From: Rostratula benghalensis
Taxonomy: Eukaryota; Chordata; Aves; Charadriiformes; Rostratulidae
DNA length: 64,000 nucleotides
Assembly (NCBI GenBank): GCA_013399305.1
Contig: VXAI01000046.1
Location: forward strand, 3,658,731-3,722,730
Direction: 5' to 3'
The position numbers and the translations under genes are program-made. The number at the start of each line of letters is the position of its first letter. The first letter of the stretch is position 1. Below the pieces are notes generated by a model. That model saw only the letters and a list, made by a program, of their open reading frames with translations. It did not search any database and was not told the DNA's origin. Shown here in pieces: positions 47,501 through 59,500 of the stretch.

Positions 47501-50500
47501 GCTAGCATAGCGCACCCCTTGTTCTCTTTTTTCAAATAGCACTAAAAAATGCCAACTGCCCAATCCCTATTGGAATGCTGGTTATTGGGAGGAGACATAC
47601 GTACCTGCACAAACGAGTTTGAGAGTCTTTCCTCGTGACTCTGTGTGTAACAGTCTGACCTAAAGTTCTTGAACGCCTGAGTCTGTTTTAAGGGCTGAGT
47701 TCCAGGGTGATGTAATGTGCTTTGAATTCAGAAGGGATTTGCTATTGGTCTGTGTCTCTTGTTTCTGGTCTAAACCTAGTGCCTTCATGTCAGTACCATG
47801 TCTAAAAGGAATAACGTGCCCTTTCTTTACAGATAAAGCCAAGCTGTTTACCTTCAATTAAGATTTTAGGCAGTTCAGAGCAGTGACTGCGCTTTTGCTA
47901 TACATTCCACGGTGCCTGCTTGTCCTGACTAATGCCTAAAGCTCCGGCTTGATCTAATTTATTAATAATAAATATCGGATGGTAACTGCTTCAAGATCTG
48001 AATTGATGAATGCTTAGAGAGCCAAGCTTTAATGCAGGTGTCTATTGAGCCAACCTCATAGAAAAAGGGAATGCGATCTTCAGCAACCTTTAAAAAAATC
48101 AGTGTATTGTGTAATTGTGTAATCCTCTTAGAACAGAGCAACTGTAGGTCACAAATTTGATACTGGCTTCTGTGATAAATCTTAGTGGGAGTCACTTCCA
48201 CATTGTTTGAGTTCTTTGTGGGAGGAGATGTTTGTGCAGAAGATAAACTACGCATTTATAATGTGATGCAATTGGAGCAAAGTTCTTCTGAAAAGTTAAA
48301 GCAAACAAATGACCCATCTTTTCCTATTTGCCGATATGAAAATTGGAACATTTTAGTGGACGTTGTTTTTTTGGCATTGTGCCGGGTTGGTGGACTTGTT
48401 TGCTGGGTTTGTGCAGAGCACTTAAACCTGGTGTGAACTCTGCAAAGTGAGCACTACAATAGTATAATTTAACCCTTGACAAGTAAGCAATGCAGGTATT
48501 TAAAATACCTGACTGTGAAATTGTAATTGCCTGGTACATGGTGGCAAGTAAGAACTGTAGTTTGCATCATAATGCTTTGATCTACTGGTTGAGAACGAGT
48601 TCTGTCCATAGAGGATAACATAGTGAAAGCAAAAATGTTATTTCCAAGTGGGAGATATCTTCTGAGATTTTAATGCCAGGAAGACAGTTTTGTGTTCCTG
48701 GCAAAAGGACAGTGTATGGCAGTGCTTAATCTGTGTTTAAGTGCATGAATCGTTTTGGCTTCTGTTTCCTTCTGGTTAATATTTTACCTTTCAGTTTGTG
48801 TAATTCAGGAAAATAAGATTGTATCAGGTTAGACTGGTGGTGCATTTATCCTGTTTTTAACTGATGATGGCTATTTAAGGTCTTTCACTTCTGTTTCCTA
48901 GTGCCAAATGTTGGCTTTCTCAATAACATCTTGGTCAAATTAGACAAACTTTTTCCACTTTTCTAACTTGAAATGTACACCAGAACAGCTCTACCTGGCT
49001 GTCTTTCATCTGTTCCAAGATTACCATCACAATTGTGGAAACCCATCATCTTTAGAAATAGGAGAATTTGTTTCTGGAAAACCAAAACAGGAAAACTGAG
49101 ACATGTGGAATATTTTGGGAATAATTGAAGTTGTCTTTTTATTGTTGTTTTTTGCCCTTGCAGAAGTGCTCTTAGCGCTTTATTTTTCTTTTCTCATCAT
49201 ATTAGTTGGGTATTTAAAAGTGTAATGCTGTTTCTTTAAATTCTGTGGTAATGGGTAGTTAACAGTTTTACTTTGTTCAAATAAATTATGGCTTCCCTCC
49301 TCAGTGACATAGTTCAGACTGGAATTCCTCTCAGAATTTGAAGGTTCGTGCTTGATTTAGGTGTAGTTTGAAAATTGCTATTGTTTATAAAGATACATGT
49401 ACTTTTTCTTGATTTAGCTTTTGGAAATTTTGCTCTACTTGCTTGTTTTACTGTGTTCTGACTACATGGATGATTTATTGAGATTTTATTTCTAATCTGA
49501 ATTTTCATATTTTGCTACTGGGGTAGGAGTTGGAATAGCCTTTTTCTGTGACTCTACCTTGGGATGGTTTTTCATAATTTTCTAGTATCTGCTGTTTTTT
49601 CCCTTTAAGCCCTTTAGCTGAATTTTAAGCTTTCTAGATTTAGAAGACAGCTAAAAAAATAGATAACATCTTCTCGTGTCTTGAATGGATTGCAAAGCAC
49701 AGCACCGTGTTCATTTTAACCTTTCAGCTTGCGTGTGACTGAAAGGGTAAAATCTTGATCAAGTACTTACAATTTAGGAATACATATTACATAAATGGTG
49801 TATTATCATGCATTGCACAACAATTTGTTCAGTGTGTTTCTTATCAGATTTCTTGCAATATTTTCTTTATAATGACTTCTTGTATAACTGGATTTATATA
49901 ACAGAAGTGAAGTGCTGTGGTTCTTTCCCTGTGTTCAGTGTACTGCCTTATGAAAAGACAAAAGGTTTTTAAATTTTACCAGTGTTTTTGCTACTTCTGC
50001 TTCTGTTATTTCTGTGTTGTATTTCAAAATCAAGTAAGCCTCATGTGGATGTAATACAAACAAAGTTTAATTTTTTTGTGGAAAATAACAGGTAAATGTG
50101 TAGCTAACAACCAATCCAGAAAGCGGTTAATGTGCTTTAGTGTGACTAGCTCTTCAGTGTGTTAATTCAGTCCCTAATACGGGTTAGTGAACATGACTGG
50201 CTATTTTATATAACTGTGTTGCTAAGCTGGAGTCAGCAGAGCTATTGCTAGTGCTCAGGATGTGTTATACAACTGGAATATCAGAGCCAATTCATTTGAC
50301 ACTTATTTTGTTTTTTTCCTTTTATTTTAAATCTTTTATAGTGTGCCGGTCAAATAAAAGTCCGTGGGTCTGTCTGACGTGCTCGAGTGTCCATTGTGGA
50401 AGGTGGGTACAAAGTGTTAGTGTGCAAGTCTATTAATCAGATACTTATCTTTTCCTGTGCTGCTCGATTCTGAGGCAGTTAATTCAAAATTTTCCTTAAT

Positions 50501-53500
50501 GCCTTACAATTCCCTGAAATAAATTCTTCATGATCTCATTTAACATTGTATGTTTATACTGAACAAATCCTTTGCTACCTTAAGAGAATCAGAGATGATA
50601 CTCAACATAAATTATTTAATTTTTTTTCTTTTTTCCCTGAAAGAAAGTGTACGGTGAATGTGATGGCTCAGCTCAAAAAGTGCCTGGAGAGCTGCTAATT
50701 CAGTTGATTATTGTAAAGTTCCATTCTCTAAATGGTGTTTCTGTTGTAATAAGGCTAAATGAATAAGAATTATTGGTAAAAGCTTATTTTGAGAAGAAGA
50801 GCAACTGTCCATCTTAGGCAGAAAATACCTTAAATGTACTGTCGTGTGCTTTTGGGACAATTACTGTCATAACACATAAGGACTAGCTACCAAGCTACCA
50901 TCAGAATTTAAAACACACTTTTTTTTTTTTTTGTCAAAGTTTAAGTACACAAAAATAATTTATAGAGGAATGATACAGTCAGTACTGTTATTTATATGTC
51001 AGGATAATTGTAGAAAATTTATTGCTACATAAATGTTTGAGATGCACATGTTAATGAGAATGCAGATGCTATTGCATCTGAGATGTGAAAATATTTTCAT
51101 CTGTAGGGGAGCATCTGTGCTGGTGTGCTTTTATTCTGGAAAAGCATCATTAAACTTAGTGACTTTGTCTTTTAAAATGGATGCAGTTAGCCCTAGGTTT
51201 GGGGTTTTTATCTGGAAAGACCTAAGTGTTTCAATTTTAACAGTCTCTTATTCAGAGTTTTCAGCCCAAACCCATTTTTTCCCCCTCCTTAAATTTATTA
51301 ATTTATTTTATAAATTTTAATTGGTGAGAGCTAAGAGAGAGGTAGCTACTTCGTGTTATGTGATCATGTGAAAGAAGGAGTTTGGAATATTTTATTTGTT
51401 ATTAATTTGAAAAAAAAAAGTATTACTCTCCTCATATGACCTTTCTTGTGTGCAGTTAGTAGACATCAAGTCACTATTTATGCAGTTTGTTTGGACTTTT
51501 CAAACTGCTCCCATCCTTAGAATTGGAAATAATTGGATGAGAAGAATGCAGTGCTCTTGTAACAGGAGCACTTCTGATCATGAAAGCACACGGCATATTC
51601 TTCTGTTCAGATAATATTTGAAATGAAAGGAAGAAAAATAGAGCTTTTCAGTTCTTCACTTCAAGTACATCCTCCAGGTTAGAGTCATCGGGAACATGAC
51701 TGGCCATGCTATAGCAGCAGAGCATTTCTGGTGGGAACGTAGCTTCCAGTACCTTAAGGGGGCCTACAGGAGGGATGGGGAAGGACTCTTATCAGGGAGT
51801 GTAGCAATAGGATGAGGGGAGCAGTTCTAAACTGAAAGAGAGGAGGTTTAGGTTAGCTATTGGGAAGAAATTATTTAGTATGAGGATGGGGAGACATGGG
51901 AACAGGTTGCCCAAAGAAGCTGTGGTTACCCCACCCCTGGAGGTGTTCAAGGCCTGGCTGGCTGGGGCTTTGAGCAACCTGCTCCAGTGGGAGGTGTCAC
52001 TGCCCACGGCAGGGGAGTTAGAACTCGATGATCTTTAAGGTCCCTTCCAACTCTAATGATTCTATGACTCTCTGATTTACAAACCTCTCATTTGCACCAT
52101 TAGGCAGTGGACAAACTCCTACAAGCACAATATTCTCACTGGAGTTAGGACATAGTTGCTGCAGGACTTGGCCAACACAGTGATGTTGGTCACCCTGTGG
52201 CCCCTGTGCCTTAATGATTGCAGCAGTGTTAGCAGAATTATTTACACCTGCATGTAGACCTTCCTGTGGAGCCTGTCCAGTTCCTATAGGTTAGCATTAC
52301 TGAGCTCAACAAGCGAGGAATGGGGGAGGAGGGAATTCACCTGAGGTCTGACCATGCACTTCTAAATGCTAATGATTTTCACCTGATAGATAGGCCTCTT
52401 GCACTTCTTTTATTAAAGCAGCTTAATTTTCTATATAACAAATGTTGAGAGTGAAAATGCTTAATGTGACAACAAAAGAGCTGTAGGGTTTCAGATTTTC
52501 TTTTCAGTTATGTGACCCCAAGTCCTAGAACCTTTTAAATTCATGAACTTTCTAAAACACAGTTATGTTTTAATATTAAATCTTGCTGCAGAATGGGAAG
52601 ACTTAAAACAGATGTGCTTTCATATGGGAGTCAACACAGTGTTAAAGTAATCACAGACATGATCAATGCTGGGGGGAGAAAAAAGTAGAGCTGTAAGGGA
52701 AGTCTATGGGAAAGCAGTATGGAAAACTAACCACGTGAGAAGTATGGGAAAAGGGAGCTAATGATTTTCTGTTGTGAAGGTGCAGTCTGTTCAAGGCCCA
52801 GATCCAGGGCTTTGGGACAAGGATGTCAGTTTGGGGTTGCTGTGAAGGGGATGGAGGGATTAATTTGAACAACCTGGGAGAGTAAAGAGGTAAAAGGTTA
52901 AAAAATTTAACCGATGTTTTCACACAGGTGAATTGCCTATTTTAATGCCTTTATAGATAATTGGATGCTCATTGTGCTGCTTTTTTCTTATTATTTTCAG
53001 TGAATGTTGGTTAACTAACTGTTAAAAAGACTTCTTTGTTTGTTTTCTGTTTTTATTAGATATGTGAATGGCCATGCAAAAAAGCATTATGAAGATGCAC
53101 AAATTCCTATGACCCATCATAAAAAAACAGAAAAACAAGAGAAAGTTCAGCATACTGTGTGTATGGATTGCAGTAGTTACAGTACATACTGGTAAGGGTT
53201 TAAACACTGTAATTTGACAACATTTTCCATACTAGAAAATGAAAACTTGAGGCTCTTGTGTAAAACATTATATTGCACGTATTTTTTGAGCACTTCATCT
53301 CTTTTGATTTCCAGACATGGCTGTTTAAAAAAAGTTATGAAATAACCTTCTGCTTTTGCCTGTGTATTGTAGCCCTGCTTGTGGCTGAACTGCATTTCAA
53401 ATGACTTAGCAGAAACTTTTTAAAATAAATGCTATTTATGTCATTTGGGGTTGCTTTTGTTTGCTTTGGGGTATGTTGAGACCCTAACCTTTTAATTGCG

Positions 53501-56500
53501 AAAGCTGCTTTTTGATTGTAGTTACTCCTTCCATAAAATTGGTGAGCCTTTCATGTATCATTTATTTGTCAGAATATCAGAAAGTAAAGAAATAGCCTGT
53601 AGTTCCTGCCCAGGAGATGTGAACTTGAGGTGTGTATGTTTGTGGTTTTTGGGGTTTTTTTCTCAATACTGATTTGTTTTCTGCACTCTGAAAGAAAGGC
53701 CTCTTTCTTTTGGGGATTCGGTGCAACTTGTACAAGTTTGGGAAAGTGATGAATCCTGTTGGGAAGCAGCACTGGCTTTCTGGCGAGATCAACCAGCAAA
53801 ATCATAGAAGTGATTCTTCTGCCAGCCTGGGCTGATTTATTCTATCAGTTTAAGTCTTGGAGTAATATATGAGTACTGTTTAGGGTGATGTAACAGTTCT
53901 GCCAGTAGTGTCGGGTTCCCTGGCTTCTTGGCTCTTCAGAGAGCAAAGACTGGAAGGCTATTGAAAGCAGGGCTTTTGTGTGTTCACCATCTTCCATCCT
54001 CTTCACCCCTAAGCAAAACTGGCGCCAGCTGCTTCCCCATTTCCCGTTAGCTTCATGGTTTCCCACAAATGTTGTTACTTGGGAGTTGTGGCAGTGCAAA
54101 TCTTAGGAAAATATGCGTTATGGTCTTGTAAAAGTACTGAGTATATAGCTCCACTGGTGAGTGTTTTGTTCAAATACTCGGGTATTTTTTGTGTTCTTCA
54201 GGGAAAAATGTGTTCACTGAAGTTTGGGTATCCAGTTTAGCCCCTGCAAGTTAAATCACTGTTCAGTGGTCTCACCTGAAGGGATTTTGTTTGGAGCAAG
54301 TCAAAAATTATTTAGATGGTGCATGCAGCAATGACAAAAGCTGTGTGGGTGTTGCCCATAGAAGAAGGGTTTGAGTAGCTGTGTCATGTATGGGGATTTT
54401 GCTTCTATTTTGCATTGCATTTAAATGACCAGCATTTTTATCTGCTGCTGTGTGAAAATACTGGAAAACATTTTTATTTTTTTTTTAAGTGATACATATG
54501 CACAAGCTTCCAGCAGTGGAACAGCCATGGGAAGCTAATTCCACTTTCCTGATTAATGCTGTTAACAACTGAGTTGTTCATTGTGGCTTTTTGTTTGTTT
54601 GAAGTATGACTTGTCTTCTGGTCACTCTGAAGGTGGTAATGTGTGGAGGAATTTTAGCAGGGTGTTTGAAGCCTTGATTATATCTCCATTTACTGTGATA
54701 AACAGTATGCCCAACTTGCTGAGGCTTGGTGAGTTATAGAGCAAGTCGAAGCACCCTGCTGACCTTATCCCAAACCCAGTATGGGCACTGCAAAATGGTG
54801 AGAGCCAGACTGGGGAGTATGGCATCCCTAAGTGAAACAAAATATGCTTGTGAGGGGCGGGTAGGCATGTACTGAGGAAGCTCTCTGGTGTTTCATAGCA
54901 TATTTGTGGTAGGACAGAGGAGAAGCATTTCAGCATGTGATGTCTTTTCTGCTGTAATCGAAGTAGAAGGCTGAGTCATCTACGGATGAACTGGAACTAA
55001 TTGTAGAGAGCTTTGCCTTGGGGAGTTCCTGTTGTGTATAATTCACCAGCAAATATAAATGTGAAGCTGAACAAGTTTCATAAGCTGAGTACCTTTGCTT
55101 TCATATAGGATATTTCAGGGTTTTACCAGCTGATAATCAGAAAAAGATGCCTGGATTTGGTATTGCACCGTTTTTTCAGTGGAAATGAGCTTAGCTGTGT
55201 AAAGATAAAGCAGAGAGCATTGAAATCAGTTTCTGCACCTCTATTTCAGACAATACTGTCGGGGTTGCTATAAAATAGTGCTTGCCGCTTAAAGCAAATA
55301 GATGATTTTGAGTCATAACTAGTTACTCTGGAGGCTGAATTTTGAAAATTTGTTTATTTATTATTTATTTTATTTATTATTTGTTAGCTTCTTCAGTGTA
55401 GATGTGAATCCAGTAGATATTGCTGTGTTTATACAATTATGTTCTTTTAAGTGAACTTTTATTTAAATATTAGTATTTTATGCTAGAAATGTGGGCAACC
55501 TCACTGATTGGAACGTCAAGAAAATACCATCCAAAGACTTTATTGAATTTTACTTCTACTGTAAAAATAACAGAGATATTTTGATGTGCTGCTGACTTTC
55601 ATGTTTTTGTTTACAATTTTGTTTACTGCACAGAGTTGAATACTGTTGTTCTATTTTCATCCTAAGGAGCCCAATTTACTGTATTCCTCAACTGGCATGA
55701 TAGTAGCAGTGAACAGTTCTGTATGGCCTCTTCTCTAAGCAGAAGGCATTTAATCCCCTGCTTTTCTTTGGCTGTGTCATCAACTTCCACACAGTCGTGA
55801 GAGCACAGTCCAGGGTTGGCCTTAGCTTTTCTTGTCAGTCCAAAGGGGAAAAAATACTATGTGACTGATTGTTGAAGCCACTACAGTTTACTGAATTTTG
55901 TTTCTAGTTCACATGCAGTTTTGCTGTAAATGAAAACGAGATCAAGTAGTCTCCTGTAATTGCATTCTAGTGTGGAAGTCTATGTATGTATGTTTTCTTT
56001 TACAGGATTACAAGCTTTCAAGGTAGCTTTGAAAGGAGAATGTTGCCATTCTGGAGAGTTGATGGTTGATTTTTTTATTTTTTTTTTTCATTTTATTTNN
56101 NNNNNTAGATGAGGTTTTTATTGTATTTATGAATTTTTTGAGTTTCAAATGTTTTGAAAAATACAGGCATGCGTAAGGTATCAGTAAGTACTAGGCAACT
56201 AGGATTTTGCGTTCCAGGGGGTTTTGATCCTTCTTCTGTGTCCTCCTATTTGCCTGTTCAGTCTTGGAAAATGGAAAAATTGAGAGGAAATGAATCTGTT
56301 ATCTATCATGAGAGCATGGCTTCTTGATTCTTTGGTCACTTTTGAGACAGGAGATGGAGTATTAAATCTTCCACTGAATTATGTTTGACACCATAAGCAC
56401 TGAGAAAAACAGACTCCTGAATTCCACTTTGGTGGTCATTCTTTCAGATAAAAAGTATGAAGTACAAAGAGTTTACAAGAAGTACAGATCTTTTGTGTTC

Positions 56501-59500
56501 TTTCTCCTGCAGTGTTAGTGGTTGTTTCTATGTGCACTAGAAGTAAAATGATACGCGTAAGAAGCCTGCTTTCAGAAGTAGGTTTCCTGAAAGAGGACTC
56601 TTGTAACTTGTTTTTTCTATGCTAGTGCACAGACAGTAGGTGAGCACTGAGGAAGAAAGGCTGCCCTGGTAATGTATTTGCATAATATGTTTCCTGTGTT
56701 AGTTTAATCCCAGACAGAATTTGCAGGTCAGATTTCTGACCCATTAGCCTCCTTGTTATCTCTTAAAGGGACTTGGCTGTGCTAATGTGTTCCTGCCTTT
56801 CCCCAGGGCTGATATAAAAATAATGAAGTGCTAAGGACTTGAAGTAATTCTTTTTCAGTCTTTCTTTTAGTGATGGTGGTTTTATTTAAAAAACTGACTG
56901 ACTGTGCTAGTGCGTGAGCACCAAAAAATGAGATGTTTTAGGATTGTTAATTTGCGTTCTGCAGGCAGTGGAAATTACAGAAGGTAAAAAGCCTTTTATG
57001 AAGATGGTAAAACTTGAATTCTTGGCTTAGTCATATATGGTGCTAGCACAGCTAAGAAACTCGGATTTTCTTAATTTTGCCTCTCCTGTAATTCTTCAAA
57101 TCCAGTCAGGTCTTCATAGCATGAAGTTCTGTAGCCTACAGAAACGGCCAGCACTAGGTGTAAGTGTTCCCCAGAGCAGGGTGTACATTCGCTGCCTTCC
57201 TGCCACTGCAGCAGCAAAGGAGGCCAGAGAAGACCAGGCCTTGGAGGTAGCACAGGCGCTAAAAATAGAAAGCATATAGAGAGGAAAATTATTGTGCTAA
57301 TCCATAGAAGGGACCCTCCCTGATGTACTCAATTTGTTCTGCACAATTGCTGTTAACAGCATATTGTAGAACTGCTATACGCAAAAAGATATATTGTTAA
57401 TTTGTGATAATCCTAAGAATCACAAATGAAATGCTTTGAATGTCAGCTTCACTTACAGGAAGTAGCTGCTCGGCAGTTTACCTTTGAAGATGTGTGGATT
57501 TAGCAAATTTTAAACTACTAAACCATAAACTATTTCCTATGCTGTTTACTGCATTTATTTGAAATGGTGAATCCTCAGTGTTACAAGGGAGGTGGTAAAA
57601 AAACCTGCCCATTAATAAGAGAACTAGAAGAAGCTTGTCTTGTTTTTAAGTGAATCTTAAAATTATTTTTCCACTGTTGAAAGGACCCCAACGTCTAATG
57701 ATGTATTTGGTTTTATTCCCCCGTCTTGGGGAAAGTGCTAACTTGCAATTTTGTGTAAAGATGTGACTGGTACGTGAGATGAGACTAAAAATAAGGTTAA
57801 CACAATCTTTAGAGCATGGGAGCAAGTATTAAATCGTCTTTGAGCAGTAAGTTGGCTTAGAGGCTTTCAGTAGCTTGCATCTGCTGTGGTTCTTTGTTTA
57901 TAAACATCAGTGGCTGCCCACCAAGAGTAGCAGTGTCGTTCTTCTATGCCTGGGGCTGTGGGAATGCTGGCTTTAAGGAGAAGGTAGACTGTGCCATATC
58001 CACCTGCAGCATATTTACCTCTCACCAAAGCTGGGCTGGGTAGTTTGCTCTGATGGTTCTCCTTGAAGTGTGTCTTGTGAGAGTGGCAAATACAGGCGTG
58101 TTTCATTAGGTGCCTGAACAGGACTACTTAAACCACGGCTGAAAAATAAGCACATTTGCAAACTAACTAGGTCTGTGAAAAAAGCCAACCCTGGTAATGG
58201 CCATCTTAAAAATGTCTAGATCTTGCCTAAGTATCTTTATCTGTTGTATTCAGTGTTTGGAAATCTTGAGAGTTGTACTAATTTCTCTTTGCAGAGACAA
58301 AAATCATAGATGCTGGACAGACTGGTCTTACAGACTCCTTTTCGTGGCAAGGGCTTTTACTTTCTCAATTCTGTAGTCTCTTCAAGAGTACAGTGTTTGA
58401 ACACTCAGTATTGTTGCTTTTGAACTACATCACAGGTTTATGCAATGAAGAATGGTGTGATTTCCAGGTCAATAGCTTCATTAATTTAGGAAATGTGGAT
58501 CTGCTCCTGTAGAGGGGTAACCTGAGATGATGAGAATGTATTTCACATTTGAGTTAGCCTTGTGCCAACGAGAAAGGAAAGAAATAGCTACAGTTCTGAT
58601 ACTAAGCATATCCAATGTAAGTTAGTGTTCTTCACAGGAAGCGTTCAGTTGCCTGCCAGAATGTGAAGCTGTGATGTGACGCTTCACAGTAAAGGCTGAC
58701 ACACACTCTCAGAGCTCAACTACCCTTGTGGGATGTGGGGGGAGGGAAGTTGTGACAAGTCTCTGCTCCTTTCTTGTCACAGTGCTCTCAAAATAGCTGG
58801 TGCAAGCAGCGTTAAGTCTTGGCTTCCTGTTTTTTATGCCAGAATACAGGTTATCTAGTTCTTGAGCTAGCTCTTGGCAAGCCCTGCGAGAGTGCTGGCG
58901 TGTCCCCTGCAGCTCCAGTGCATGGCAGCAAGGCTGCCGCTCCACTAACGGCCTCCTTTGAGAGGGACTTGAGGAGACAATACAGAATTCTTGGTTTACC
59001 AGCCTGCAGCTCTGGGTTCTGCAGGGCTGGGCTTCCTTACTGTCTGCAGCATTCCTGTTTCTTGTTTTTTAAGGGATTTTTGTCCTTCCCCTCCCATTTC
59101 CGTCACTCCACCCCTGTATACAGGCCTCGTCTTTCCTTCACAAATGGAAGAAAGAAGATGGATAAGAGGGTCCTTTTAAATCCCTTGCCTTTCTTGCCCT
59201 CACAAAAATACAGCAAAGCAGCAGAAGTAATGCCATCTAGCAACAGCGCTTGTGATAGTTTGCTTTGCTACTTTCTCCTTTCATTTTTTCAAATAGACAT
59301 GTGCACTGTGGATTTACACATATGCAGCAAAATAGTGAAACAAGGTGTGGGGTTATTTTCAGCATTCCCTAAAAGACCCTCGTCACCCCTCCTCAGGAAT
59401 GGTCTGTAACCTTTGTCTTTGCACACTATATGAAGTGTTACAAGTTTGTATATTAAACACAGTTTGTATATTAAATTGTGATGAACATCTTTGCCTCTTG

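Larger units (their letters stand above)
34706..50341 (+). other. USP3: USP3 intron 1
   Basis: A 15.6-kb intron, GTGAGT to TATAG. The first 500 bp belong to the CpG island and end with a T-run/C-run (about 35249-35274). It is then AT-rich with a TA repeat (37805-37818), a TTTA microsatellite (38567-38602), a 25-bp-period repeat (40852-40922) and many T-runs. No interspersed repeat or secondary gene recognised. Confidence 0.85.

Noticed and set aside
58819..59409. 196-codon open frame in USP3 intron 3
   Set aside because: No ATG near its start, no recognisable domain and irregular composition. Nothing supports a gene or retrocopy.
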